The notes below the pieces were generated by a model. That model had not been told where the DNA came from and did no database searches. It saw only the letters and a program-made list of their open reading frames with translations. The translations under genes were made by a program, and so were the position numbers. DNA of 38,767 nucleotides from Heyndrickxia sporothermodurans. GTDB lineage: Bacteria > Bacillota > Bacilli > Bacillales > Bacillaceae_C. The stretch's first letter is position 1. Each line of letters begins with the position of its first letter. Location: NCBI RefSeq assembly GCF_016785185.1, contig NZ_JAEKDY010000025.1. One strand, written 5' to 3'. This document shows positions 1 to 7,812 of the stretch, piece after piece.

Positions 1-117
1 GCTAATTTGCGTTTCACACGATTTTCCGTACGAGGAAAATCGAAGGTAGAAAATGAAATGGGCTTTGCATTAATGGCAGTGAATTTAAGAAAATACACTG
101 CCCAACAACTAAGGTAA
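1..117 (+). CDS. IS1182-type transposase, C-terminal fragment (5' end outside window)
   Basis: Frame 1 is open from the first base to a TAA at 115-117, followed directly by TAG, giving the last 38 residues of a protein. The segment contains VRGKSKVENEMGFALMAVNL and then RKYT. This resembles the conserved C-terminus of IS1182-family DDE transposases, where a basic 'RG..KV..E.G...MA.NLRK' stretch lies near the end. The DDE core is outside the window, so whether the copy is intact cannot be told. A strong terminator follows at 143-180, and a possible element end lies just before the rocG stop codon. The family assignment rests on motif memory. Confidence 0.6.
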   Translation, partial: ANLRFTRFSVRGKSKVENEMGFALMAVNLRKYTAQQLR

Positions 118-142
118 TAGAAGAATTACACGTAAAAAAAAG

Positions 143-180
143 AAAAAGGTGAATTTGAGTACACTCAAATTCACCTTTTT
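143..180. terminator. Bidirectional rho-independent terminator
   Basis: Perfect 18-bp inverted repeat (AAAAAGGTGAATTTGAGT at 143-160 and its complement at 163-180) around a 2-base centre. It has an A run on one side and a T run on the other. It can end the transposase transcript on the plus strand and the roc transcript on the minus strand. Confidence 0.9.
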
Positions 181-196
181 CACTATTTGAAGCTAG

Positions 197-211
197 TTAT
201 GTCCCAGCCTC
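197..211. repeat. Possible right terminal inverted repeat of the IS element
   Basis: TTATGTCCCAGCCTC, followed by a T run, reads on the other strand as GAGGCTGGGACATAA. That resembles terminal repeats of IS1182-type elements as I remember them. The other end is outside the window, so pairing cannot be checked. If correct, the element ends about 20 bp from the rocG stop codon. Confidence 0.35.
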
Positions 212-231
212 TTTTTTCATTCAATTATCGA

Positions 232-1473
232 TTATATCCAACCTCTAAACTTGGACGCTTCAGCAGCGTTTCTTAATCCAACCATATACGCTGCTAAACG
301 CATATTAAGTTTACGTGTCTCTGCAGTTGTATATACATTATTAAAGGCATCTACAAGTTTTTTTCGTAACTTTTCATTTACTTCATCTTCTGTCCAGTAA
401 TACCCTTGGTTATTTTGTACCCATTCAAAGTAAGAAACCGTTACACCACCAGAGCTCGCAAGAACATCCGGCACTAGTAGAATTCCTCTTTCTGTTAGGA
501 TTTTTGTAGCTTCTGCTGTTGTAGGTCCATTGGCTGCCTCAACAACGATGGATGCTCTAATATTACTAGCATTTTCCGAAGTAATTTGATTTGAAATTGC
601 AGCCGGAACTAAAATATCACAATCAAGTTCTAAAAGTTCTTTATTCGTTATCGTGTTTTCAAATAATGTCGTTACCGTCCCAAAACTATCACGACGATCA
701 AGTAAATAATCGATATCTAAACCATTAGGATCGTGCAGGGCACCGTATGCATCGGAAATTCCGATGACCTTTGCACCTTCATCATGGAGAAACTTCGCTA
801 GAAAGCTACCTGCATTTCCGAAGCCTTGAATGACAACACGCGCGCCCTTTAAATCAAATCCTTTTTTCTTAGCTGCCTCTTCAATGCAGATGGTCACACC
901 TTGTGCTGTTGCTTTATCCCGGCCTTCAGACCCGCCAAGTACAATCGGTTTCCCTGTAATAAAACCTGGAGAATCATTTTCACGCAAACTACTATACTCA
1001 TCCATCATCCATGCCATAATTTGTGAGTTCGTATACACATCCGGAGCAGGAATATCTTTTGTCGGGCCGACGATTTGACTGATCGCACGAACATATCCAC
1101 GGCTTAATCGTTCAATTTCTCCCATTGACATTGTTCGTGGATCGCAAACAATTCCACCTTTTCCTCCGCCATACGGAAGATCAACAATTCCACATTTAAT
1201 TGTCATCCACATCGATAATGCCTTTACTTCATCCTCATTTACTTCAGGGTGAAAGCGAACTCCCCCTTTTGTAGGTCCAACAGCATCATTATGTTGAGAA
1301 CGATACCCTGTAAAGACTTTAATCGTTCCGTCATCCATTCTAATTGGCATTCGGACAGTCAAAATTCGTAATGGTTCTTTTAACAGTTCATACATCTCAT
1401 TATTAAATCCCAATTTCGAAAGGGCTTCCTGAATAACATCCTGAGTAGATGTAAATAAATTTAGATTTTCCAT
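232..1473 (-). CDS. rocG: NAD-specific glutamate dehydrogenase RocG
   Basis: 413 residues, a normal length for Bacillus RocG/GudB. It catalyses oxidative deamination of glutamate to 2-oxoglutarate and ammonia, the last step of arginine, ornithine and proline catabolism. The glutamate-binding KGG lies at 69-71 and the catalytic lysine in PYGGGKGG is about K105. The catalytic aspartate is in PAPDVYTN (about D145), and the NAD-binding GFGNAG is at 217-222. The start is ATG at 1473, preceded by AGAGGAGAA. It lies only 55 bp downstream of rocD with no obvious terminator between them, so it is probably the last gene of a rocA-rocD-rocG operon. In B. subtilis rocG is transcribed separately. No premature stop or insertion was seen. 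Confidence 0.95.
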   Translation of the reverse strand: MENLNLFTSTQDVIQEALSKLGFNNEMYELLKEPLRILTVRMPIRMDDGTIKVFTGYRSQHNDAVGPTKGGVRFHPEVNEDEVKALSMWMTIKCGIVDLPYGGGKGGIVCDPRTMSMGEIERLSRGYVRAISQIVGPTKDIPAPDVYTNSQIMAWMMDEYSSLRENDSPGFITGKPIVLGGSEGRDKATAQGVTICIEEAAKKKGFDLKGARVVIQGFGNAGSFLAKFLHDEGAKVIGISDAYGALHDPNGLDIDYLLDRRDSFGTVTTLFENTITNKELLELDCDILVPAAISNQITSENASNIRASIVVEAANGPTTAEATKILTERGILLVPDVLASSGGVTVSYFEWVQNNQGYYWTEDEVNEKLRKKLVDAFNNVYTTAETRKLNMRLAAYMVGLRNAAEASKFRGWI

Positions 1474-1528
1474 CGAATTCTCCTCTTTACTATATGATCG
1501 TGTGAAAGACTGTAACTTCCAAGAAATA

Positions 1529-2722
1529 TTAAGAGAGAACTTTTTTTATACGTCCAATGGCCCAATCAAGTTCTTCTTTTGTAATGACAAGTGGCGGCGC
1601 AAAACGAATGACATTCTCATGTGTTTCTTTACATAGGAGTCCCTCTAATTTTAATGCCTCACAATATTTTCTTGCAGGCTCTCCTAAAACAACACCAATA
1701 AATAATCCTTTACCGCGCACTTCTTTAATAATTGGGTTCTGAATTTCTTTTAATTGCCCCATAAAATATTCTCCAAGCTCTAGAGACTTTTCACTTAATT
1801 TTTCTTCAACAAGCACATTTAGAGCTGCAATGGAAACAGCACAGGCCATCGGATTTCCTCCGAAGGTAGAACCGTGAGAACCTGGGTTAAAAACGCCTAA
1901 AATATCTTTATTAGCAACGACACAGGAAATTGGGAAAACACCACCGCCAAGAGCCTTTCCGAGAATATAAACATCAGGGTCGACATCTTCCCAATCACAT
2001 GCAAACATTTTTCCGGAACGCGCTAAGCCTGATTGAATTTCATCTGCAATAAATAATACATTATTTTCTTTACATAATTGGTAAGCAGCTTTTAAGAAAC
2101 CTTCCGGTGGAATAACAATTCCCGCCTCTCCTTGAATTGGCTCAATAATAAACGCTGCTGTATTTGGTGTTATGGCCGCTTTTAAAGCTTCTAAGTCACC
2201 ATATGGGACAAGTTTAATACCTGGTAGCATTGGACCAAATCCCCGTTTATACTCTTCCTCGGAAGATAGGGATACGGCGGTCATTGTTCTCCCGTGAAAA
2301 TTACCTTCACATCCGATAATTTCAGCTTGGTTCTCTGCTACACCTTTTACATCATATGCCCATCGTCTTGCCGCTTTAATGGCGGTTTCAACTGCCTCAG
2401 CACCTGTGTTCATCGGTAATGCCATTTCCTTATTCGTTAACTTACATACTTTTTCAAACCATGGACCAAGTTGGTCATTATGAAAAGCACGTGAAGTTAA
2501 AGTCACACGATCTGCTTGTTGTTTAAGCGCTTCAATAATTTTCGGATGACGATGGCCTTGATTCACAGCAGAGTAAGCACTTAACATATCCATGTATTTA
2601 TTACCCTCTGGATCCTTTACCCAAACACCTTCAGCTTCAGATATAACAACCGGCAGTGGATGATAGTTATGAGCTCCATAGTTTTCCGTTTGCTCGATAA
2701 TTGCCTCCGACTTTGTTACCAT
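1529..2722 (-). CDS. rocD: Ornithine aminotransferase RocD
   Basis: 397 residues, class III pyridoxal-phosphate aminotransferase. It converts ornithine and 2-oxoglutarate to glutamate semialdehyde (in equilibrium with pyrroline-5-carboxylate) and glutamate. The cofactor lysine is about K256 in YILGKALGGG. DEIQ at 227-230 holds the aspartate that binds the pyridine nitrogen, and NTGAEAVETAIK near 105-116 is the phosphate-contact region. The start ATG at 2722 is preceded by a TAGGGGGG ribosome binding site. It lies 77 bp downstream of rocA, across a hairpin at 2751-2770 that could partly attenuate expression. Its product feeds RocA and RocG on either side. Confidence 0.95.
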   Translation of the reverse strand: MVTKSEAIIEQTENYGAHNYHPLPVVISEAEGVWVKDPEGNKYMDMLSAYSAVNQGHRHPKIIEALKQQADRVTLTSRAFHNDQLGPWFEKVCKLTNKEMALPMNTGAEAVETAIKAARRWAYDVKGVAENQAEIIGCEGNFHGRTMTAVSLSSEEEYKRGFGPMLPGIKLVPYGDLEALKAAITPNTAAFIIEPIQGEAGIVIPPEGFLKAAYQLCKENNVLFIADEIQSGLARSGKMFACDWEDVDPDVYILGKALGGGVFPISCVVANKDILGVFNPGSHGSTFGGNPMACAVSIAALNVLVEEKLSEKSLELGEYFMGQLKEIQNPIIKEVRGKGLFIGVVLGEPARKYCEALKLEGLLCKETHENVIRFAPPLVITKEELDWAIGRIKKVLS

Positions 2723-2750
2723 AAAAAATTCCCCCCTATCTTAAAATAGA

Positions 2751-2770
2751 GCCTTCTCAAAAAAGAAGGC
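2751..2770 (-). terminator. Hairpin between rocA and rocD (possible attenuator)
   Basis: GCCTTCT and AGAAGGC form a 7-bp stem around CAAAAA. On the minus strand it is followed by TCTATTTTA, a weak T tract. It could be a leaky terminator or a processing/stability element that sets rocD-rocG levels relative to rocA. Confidence 0.5.
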
Positions 2771-2799
2771 CCTTATAAAAATGAAATTCAAAACTTCAC

Positions 2800-4344
2800 T
2801 TACAACATTTCAGAAGTTGTTTTTCCTTGCATATGAAGTGCCAAGTAATCAGGACCACCAGCTTTTGAGTCAGTTCCTGACATATTAAATCCACCAAATG
2901 GCTGGTAGCCAACGATGGCACCTGTGCATCCACGATTGAAGTATAGGTTACCTACATGGAAATCTTCACGTGCTTGTTCCATATGTTCTCTATTCGTTGT
3001 GATAACCGCACCTGTCAAGCCATACTCAGTGTTATTTGCAATGTCTATAGCGTGTGAAAAATCTTTCGCTTTACAGAATGCAACAACAGGTCCAAAAATT
3101 TCCTCTTTCATTAAACGTGCATTTTCATCAACATCGGCAAAAATGGTTGGTTGTACAAAATAACCTTTCGAAGCGTCGCCTTCTCCACCAGTCATCAATT
3201 TGCCTTCTGATTTACCAATTTCAATATAGCTCATAATTTTATCGTATGCAGCTTGGTCGACAACGGGTCCCATATAATTACTACGATCAACCGGATTTCC
3301 AACAGTTAATTCTTTTGTTAACTCTACTGCGCGATTTAGGACTTTATCATATACATCCTCAACAATAACTGCACGAGAGCATGCTGAACATTTTTGTCCT
3401 GAGAAGCCGAATGAAGATGCAACGATCGATTGAGCTGCTAATTCAAGATCTGCCTCTGCATCAACAACAATCGTATCTTTTCCGCCCATTTCAGCGATCA
3501 CACGTTTCAACCAAATTTGACCCTCGTTTAATTTAGATGCACGCTCATAAATGCGTAGACCTACATCACGTGATCCAGTAAAGCTGATGAAACGAGTTTT
3601 TGGATGATCAACTAAATAATCTCCCACTTCAGAGCCGCTACCCGGTACATAGTTTAATACTCCTTTAGGTAGTCCCGCTTCTTCAAGAACTTCAACAAAT
3701 TTTGCTGCAATAATAGGTGTTGCAGATGCAGGTTTTAATAGTACAGTATTACCTGTCACAAGTGCCGCAACCGTTGTACCAGCCATAATTGCAAAGGCAA
3801 AGTTCCATGGAGAAATAACAACACCTACTCCTAGAGGAATGTAGCCAAAACGATTAAACTCACCGGGACGGCTTTCAACAGGAAGGCCATCCTTTAATTT
3901 CAACATTTGGCGACCATAATATTCCATGAAGTCAATACCTTCAGCAGTATCAGCATCTGCTTCATTCCAAGGCTTACCTGCTTCCTTTACTAATAGAGCA
4001 GAAAATTCATGCTTACGACGACGTACGATTGCAGCTGCTTTAAATAAAATATCCGCCCGTACTTCCGGTTTTACTTTTTTCCACGTTTGAAATGTTTCAT
4101 ATGCTGTTGTCATTGCTTTTTCAGCTAATTCTTTATTTGCTTTGGACACGCGTCCAATTACTTCACTTTTATCTGCAGGGTTAATAGATACAATTTTATC
4201 TTCAGTAGTTATTCTTTCGCCACCAATTACAAGTGGGTAATCTTGTCCTAAATAGCTTTCTACTAATTTCAAGCCTTCTTGAAAAGCTTGTTGATTTTCC
4301 GGTTTACTGAAATCTGTGAATGGTTCATGTTTATAAGGAATCAT
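2800..4344 (-). CDS. rocA: L-glutamate gamma-semialdehyde (1-pyrroline-5-carboxylate) dehydrogenase RocA
   Basis: 514 residues from the chosen start; oxidises glutamate semialdehyde to glutamate with NAD. Aldehyde dehydrogenase superfamily: catalytic cysteine about C319 in FSGQKCSACSR, general base about E285 in AEMGGKD, and SPWNF near 178-182 in the cofactor region. The open frame extends to an ATG at 4365, but the extra codons (MEEEERL) are themselves the GGAGGAGGAA ribosome binding site. The ATG at 4344 (MIPYKHEPFTDF) is therefore the real start, and it fits the family N-terminus. It is the first gene of the minus-strand roc group, divergent from the rocR-like gene. Confidence 0.95.
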   Translation of the reverse strand: MIPYKHEPFTDFSKPENQQAFQEGLKLVESYLGQDYPLVIGGERITTEDKIVSINPADKSEVIGRVSKANKELAEKAMTTAYETFQTWKKVKPEVRADILFKAAAIVRRRKHEFSALLVKEAGKPWNEADADTAEGIDFMEYYGRQMLKLKDGLPVESRPGEFNRFGYIPLGVGVVISPWNFAFAIMAGTTVAALVTGNTVLLKPASATPIIAAKFVEVLEEAGLPKGVLNYVPGSGSEVGDYLVDHPKTRFISFTGSRDVGLRIYERASKLNEGQIWLKRVIAEMGGKDTIVVDAEADLELAAQSIVASSFGFSGQKCSACSRAVIVEDVYDKVLNRAVELTKELTVGNPVDRSNYMGPVVDQAAYDKIMSYIEIGKSEGKLMTGGEGDASKGYFVQPTIFADVDENARLMKEEIFGPVVAFCKAKDFSHAIDIANNTEYGLTGAVITTNREHMEQAREDFHVGNLYFNRGCTGAIVGYQPFGGFNMSGTDSKAGGPDYLALHMQGKTTSEML

Positions 4345-4415
4345 TAATCTTTCTTCCTCCTCCAAAAGCTTTTAGTAATTTTTTATAGTATCATAACTTT
4401 CATTTCTGACACTGA

Positions 4416-4438
4416 TAGTGCAAAAATTATTTGCACTA
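4416..4438. promoter_or_regulatory. Perfect palindrome, probable operator of the roc genes (site 1)
   Basis: TAGTGCAAA, 5-base centre AATTA, TTTGCACTA: 9-bp arms with no mismatch, 72 bp upstream of the rocA start and between the divergent rocA and rocR-like genes. The TGCAA core recurs in a second palindrome at 4460-4480, and the two centres are 43 bp apart, about four helical turns. RocR of B. subtilis is known to act through paired palindromic upstream sites, so the RocR-like protein is the obvious candidate binder. Confidence 0.7.
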
Positions 4439-4459
4439 GAAAACCCTTACATATATAAT

Positions 4460-4480
4460 AATGCAAAAAGATATTGCATT
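4460..4480. promoter_or_regulatory. Palindrome, probable operator of the roc genes (site 2)
   Basis: AATGCAA, 7-base centre, TTGCATT: perfect 7-bp arms sharing the TGCAA core with the palindrome at 4416-4438. It lies upstream of the chosen rocR start at 4533, so it may also mediate autoregulation. Confidence 0.6.
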
Positions 4481-4532
4481 TTTCAAGTATTTTTTATTTA
4501 TTCTTTTGAATTTTTTGAGGGGTTGGCATATT

Positions 4533-5831
4533 ATGCAACTTAAAAATGAAATGACTATTTATAAAACAGTTCTTGACCTCATCGATGTAGGGGTCCATGT
4601 CATTGATGAGAATGGAAGAACGATTTTGTACAATAAAAAAATGATTGAAATTGAAGGAACAGATATTGAAGATGTATTAGATAAAAATATTTTGGATGTA
4701 TTTCAGTTTTATCAAGGGGAAGATAGTACTTTATTAAAGGTTTTGCATACGAAAGAGCCTATTCTTAACGTTCAACAAATGTACTTTAATAATAAAGGGC
4801 AAGAAATAAAAACAGTGAACAATACTTATCCGATATTTGATCAAAATACGGTAGTTGGCGCAGTGGAAATCGTCCGCGACGTAACCAAATTGGAAAGAAT
4901 GATGAAAAAAAATACGCAAAGAGAAACACCTTCTACACATACCTTTGATAATATATCCGAAAGATCCTTTTTCCCGAAAAAGGTGATCGATACCGGAAAA
5001 CAAGCAGCAAAGAATTCCTCTACAGTATTAATCATTGGCGAATCAGGTACAGGCAAACATATCCTTTCAGAATGTATTCATCATGAGAATTACCAGGCAG
5101 AAAAACGTTTAATCATTCAAAATTGTGCCTCATTGCCTGTCTCAATGATTGAGCAAGTACTAATCGATTCAATGAATCTTTTAGAAAATGAAAAAGGGGG
5201 CACATTAGTAATTGAGGATATTTATTATCTTCCACCAGCTAGCCAGTTGCATTTTCTTAACATGATTTCTACTGAACGAACGTATAAAATTATTTGTACA
5301 CTAGGGAAGGATCCTATAGATTTAATAGGAAGTGGAAAATTAAATAAAACATTATATTATCATTTGAGTGAACTCACAATTTTTATTCCACCATTAAGAG
5401 AACGAATAAATACACTTCCTTCGATTATTAAATTCTTTTTAAAAAAATATAATGAACGTTATCATCTGAATGTTAAAAAAATATCGAACGATTGTCTCGA
5501 AAGCTTTTCTGATTATGATTGGCCGGGTAATATAAAGGAATTAGAACATGTCATTAAAAATTCAATGAAGATACTTGATAATGAGGAATTGCTGCAGTTT
5601 CATCATTTGCCAACTAATTTTAGGCACCGAATTTCACACGATCATCAATTGCTAATTCAAAAGAATCCAATTAAACCGTTTGATGAATACATCCAAGAAG
5701 CGGAAAAATATTATATCCAAAAAGGACTGCAATACCATCAATATAACATTACAAAAACGGCTCAGGCACTTCAAATGAGTCGTCAAAATCTGCAATATCG
5801 CATTCGGAAATATGGAATTGAAAAACCATAA
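4533..5831 (+). CDS. rocR: RocR-like PAS/AAA+/Fis regulator with a degenerate sigma-54 activator domain
   Basis: 432 residues from the ATG at 4533 (GAGGGG 10 bases upstream). The open frame reaches back to 4461, but that part overlaps a palindrome and has no ribosome binding site. Domains: PAS about 8-120, AAA+ about 145-350, Fis-type helix-turn-helix about 385-430 (ITKTAQALQMSRQNLQYRIRKY). Walker A GESGTGK is intact at 169-175. The segment that should hold the GAFTGA loop is missing: NCASLP at 197 runs almost straight to GGTLVIED at 222, about 25-30 residues short. Walker B has ED where DE is expected. The arginine-finger region reads LNKTLYYHL instead of FR.DL..RL. The protein probably still binds DNA and effector but is unlikely to remodel sigma-54 polymerase. 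Named by position beside the roc genes; the degenerate domain makes direct orthology less certain. Confidence 0.8.
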   Translation: MQLKNEMTIYKTVLDLIDVGVHVIDENGRTILYNKKMIEIEGTDIEDVLDKNILDVFQFYQGEDSTLLKVLHTKEPILNVQQMYFNNKGQEIKTVNNTYPIFDQNTVVGAVEIVRDVTKLERMMKKNTQRETPSTHTFDNISERSFFPKKVIDTGKQAAKNSSTVLIIGESGTGKHILSECIHHENYQAEKRLIIQNCASLPVSMIEQVLIDSMNLLENEKGGTLVIEDIYYLPPASQLHFLNMISTERTYKIICTLGKDPIDLIGSGKLNKTLYYHLSELTIFIPPLRERINTLPSIIKFFLKKYNERYHLNVKKISNDCLESFSDYDWPGNIKELEHVIKNSMKILDNEELLQFHHLPTNFRHRISHDHQLLIQKNPIKPFDEYIQEAEKYYIQKGLQYHQYNITKTAQALQMSRQNLQYRIRKYGIEKP

Positions 5832-5834
5832 ATA

Positions 5835-5867
5835 AAAAATCCGCTCCAACCTAGAGCGGATTTTTTA
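5835..5867. terminator. Bidirectional terminator between the rocR-like gene and yugI
   Basis: AAAAAATCCGCTC and GAGCGGATTTTTT form a perfect 13-bp repeat around CAACCTA, starting 4 bases after the rocR stop. It serves the convergent yugI gene from the other side. Confidence 0.92.
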
Positions 5868-5870
5868 TTA

Positions 5871-6248
5871 TTATTTTTTGATTAAATCGGATTGATCAAT
5901 CCATTCTTGTAATTTGTCTTTTAAAGTATTAAATCCTTCTGTTGGCTCTTCAGAAATAACACTTGCTTGACGACGACGAGGTTGTTTTTTCTCTTGTTTT
6001 GGCGCTTCTTCAGTGGCACGGATAGACAAGCTGATCTTGCCATTTTCTTCGTCAACTGAAAGCACTTTAACTTTCACTTCGTCACCAATTTTTAAATGAT
6101 CATTAATATCTTTAACATAACCGTGTTTAATTTCTGAAATATGAACTAATCCTTGAGTTTCCTCATCAAGTGCGATAAAAGCTCCATATGGTTGAATACC
6201 AGCTACCTTACCTGTTAACACACTTCCAATTTCGTATTTTGTCGTCAT
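5871..6248 (-). CDS. yugI: S1-domain RNA-binding protein YugI (general stress protein 13 family)
   Basis: 125 residues, close to B. subtilis YugI. An S1 RNA-binding fold occupies about residues 5-75 (GSVLTGKVAGIQPYGAFIAL, then GLVHISEI, VKVKVLSVDEENGKISLSIRA). A basic linker (KQEKKQPRRRQ) and the conserved tail GFNTLKDKLQEWI follow. Cytoplasmic; relatives bind RNA or ribosomes and some act in post-transcriptional control, but the substrate here is unknown. The ATG at 6248 is preceded by an AGGAGTG site. It is convergent with the rocR-like gene through a shared terminator and divergent from the small Xre gene. Confidence 0.9.
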   Translation of the reverse strand: MTTKYEIGSVLTGKVAGIQPYGAFIALDEETQGLVHISEIKHGYVKDINDHLKIGDEVKVKVLSVDEENGKISLSIRATEEAPKQEKKQPRRRQASVISEEPTEGFNTLKDKLQEWIDQSDLIKK

Positions 6249-6440
6249 CGAAACACTCCTATTTATCTAAATTTTTCTCCTATATATACGCAATAAAAAA
6301 TTATACCACAGTCAAGATTGATAATCAAAAAATACGTATAATATAAAACGCTCACAAAAAATTCAAGAAGCATATTTAAGACTAAAAACGATTATATGAT
6401 ACAATAAAAGAAAAGAATTCTGATTATTGGAGGGATTTTG

Positions 6441-6641
6441 ATGACTTCATTTGCACAAAATCTAAAATTTCATCGTGAACAACATAATCTAACACAAGAA
6501 GAATTAGCATTAAAAGCTAGATTGGGAACGAAAACGATTGAAAAATACGAATCTGGTGAGCAAGTTCCTAATACACAAACGATTTTAAAATTATCAACGG
6601 TTTTAGATGTGCCGGCCTCCGAATTAACTCCATCGAAATAA
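6441..6641 (+). CDS. Small Xre-type helix-turn-helix protein
   Basis: 66 residues, almost entirely one HTH_3 domain (FAQNLKFHREQHNLTQEELA, then KTIEKYESGEQVPNTQTILKLSTVL). The frame opens at a TTG at 6438, but the ATG at 6441, six bases after GGAGGG, is the better start. The recognition helix (RLGTKTIEKYESG) is intact. No sensor or dimerisation extension is present, so the ligand and targets are unknown. It is a single gene followed by a terminator at 6764-6792. A candidate -10 (TACAAT, about 6401) lies upstream. Small DNA-binding proteins of this type next to yugI are not rare in Bacillaceae, but I cannot assign a regulon. Confidence 0.8.
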   Translation: MTSFAQNLKFHREQHNLTQEELALKARLGTKTIEKYESGEQVPNTQTILKLSTVLDVPASELTPSK

Positions 6642-6701
6642 TTTTTTATAAATTTGATTAAAAATGTACAAATGTGGATATTCTATAATTACAAGGCTTT
6701 C

Positions 6702-6737
6702 TGTATAGTACTGTTAAGTTTTATAGCATACTATACA
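6702..6737. repeat. Inverted repeat TGTATAGTA ... TACTATACA upstream of yugF
   Basis: Perfect 9-bp arms at 6702-6710 and 6729-6737 separated by 18 bp. It lies between the Xre gene and its terminator, about 90 bp upstream of yugF. It may be an operator or a stem; nothing in the sequence identifies the binder, though the adjacent Xre protein is a candidate. Confidence 0.45.
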
Positions 6738-6763
6738 CTAGTATTCCCCCTTTTTATTTTTTT

Positions 6764-6792
6764 GACGAGATATAATGCTCGTCCTTTTTTTT
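6764..6792 (+). terminator. Terminator of the small Xre gene
   Basis: GACGAG and CTCGTC (6-bp stem, 8-base loop) followed by C and eight or more T. It lies about 28 bp before the yugF start, so yugF needs either readthrough or a promoter within 6642-6760. Confidence 0.75.
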
Positions 6793-6820
6793 GCCATTTT
6801 CTCTTACGGGAGTGAAAATC

Positions 6821-7645
6821 ATGTCAATTTCTGTTTCAACACACAAAAAAAATATAAAAGGAATCGATTTATATTTTGAAATACATCGCAATAAAAACGC
6901 TAAAGAAACCTTCGTATTATTACACGGCTTTCTCTCATCATCTTTTAGTTTTAGAAAACTCATTCCTTATTTAACGCAAAAATTCAACGTGATTACCATT
7001 GACTTACCCCCATTTGGCCAAAGCGGAAAACATGCACACTATCAATATTCTTATCATAATTTGGCTGCGACCGTTATTTCTTTAATCAATCAGCTTGGAT
7101 ACCGGGGCGTGTATCTTATCGGCCATTCGATGGGCGGACAAATCGCTTTGAATATAATGCTCCAAAATCCTAGTTTAGTAAAAAAAGGAATTCTTCTTTG
7201 CAGTTCCGGCTATTTAGAAGCTTCTAAGCAATCATTAAAACTACTAAGTTACTTGCCGTTTTTTCATTATTTTGTAAAGCGATACTTAGAAAAATCTGGT
7301 GTGCAGAAAAATGTAGAAAATGTCGTACATAATAAAATGATTATTGACGATGACATGTTAAAAGGCTACGAGCAGCCGTTTTTAAATAATGAAATATTTC
7401 GTGGTTTGTCAAGAATGGTAAGAGATCGGGAAGGAGATTTAACATCCGATAGATTAAAGACTATCACAACTCCCTGTCTATTAATTTGGGGGGAATTTGA
7501 TCGAGTCGTTCCCCTTCACATCGGAAAACGATTAGCAACGGAAATACCGAATGCAAAACTCGTCGTTTTAAAGGAAGCGGGGCATTTAATCCCGGAGGAA
7601 AAAGCTAAAGAAGTTTACCAAAACATTTGTGAGTTTATAAAATAA
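6821..7645 (+). CDS. yugF: Alpha/beta hydrolase YugF
   Basis: 274 residues from the ATG at 6821 (CGGGAGTG eight bases upstream; the TTG-started extension from 6791 overlaps the preceding terminator). Alpha/beta hydrolase fold: oxyanion-hole LLHGFLSSSFSFRKLIPYL early, nucleophile elbow GHSMGG in the middle, acid region LLIWGEFDRVVP, and the catalytic histidine in EAGHLIPEEKA near the C-terminus. All three triad positions are present. The substrate is unknown; the family ranges over esterases and lipases. No signal peptide is seen, so it is probably cytoplasmic. It is close to yugI as in B. subtilis. Confidence 0.85.
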   Translation: MSISVSTHKKNIKGIDLYFEIHRNKNAKETFVLLHGFLSSSFSFRKLIPYLTQKFNVITIDLPPFGQSGKHAHYQYSYHNLAATVISLINQLGYRGVYLIGHSMGGQIALNIMLQNPSLVKKGILLCSSGYLEASKQSLKLLSYLPFFHYFVKRYLEKSGVQKNVENVVHNKMIIDDDMLKGYEQPFLNNEIFRGLSRMVRDREGDLTSDRLKTITTPCLLIWGEFDRVVPLHIGKRLATEIPNAKLVVLKEAGHLIPEEKAKEVYQNICEFIK

Positions 7646-7646
7646 G

Positions 7647-7681
7647 CGGAAGCGCCTTGACCAGTCCCTGGAGCTGGACAT
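7647..7681 (+). repeat. Truncated Bacillaceae palindromic repeat (AGCGGAAGCGCCTTG type)
   Basis: Immediately after the yugF stop the sequence AGCGGAAGCGCCTTGACCAG followed by TCCCTGGAGCTGGAC resembles the 5' arm of the intergenic repeats seen at 13093, 25166 and 26085. Only one arm is present, so this is a remnant. Confidence 0.5.
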
Positions 7682-7686
7682 TAAAT

Positions 7687-7718
7687 ACAAAACCGGGAAA
7701 TTAATCTCCCGGTTTTGT
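7687..7718. terminator. Terminator after yugF
   Basis: ACAAAACCGGGA and TCCCGGTTTTGT form a perfect 12-bp stem with an 8-base loop. It lies between yugF (plus) and the convergent beta-propeller gene (minus). Confidence 0.8.
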
Positions 7719-7812
7719 GTAATACACATTAGAAGTATGACAGCGATTAATTATTAAGGTAACTTAGTTGTAATTATCAGTTTCTCTTCTTTATTCTTAT
7801 CCTCAACTTTCA

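Noticed and set aside
830..1078. Plus-strand frame opposite rocG
   Set aside because: It lies within a highly conserved minus-strand gene and has no ribosome binding site; the same holds for the other opposite-strand frames in rocD, rocA, pepA, yumB and cadA.
4461..4532. Longer start of the rocR-like gene
   Set aside because: The extra residues are encoded by the second palindrome and AT-rich promoter DNA, and lack a ribosome binding site; GAGGGG points to 4533.
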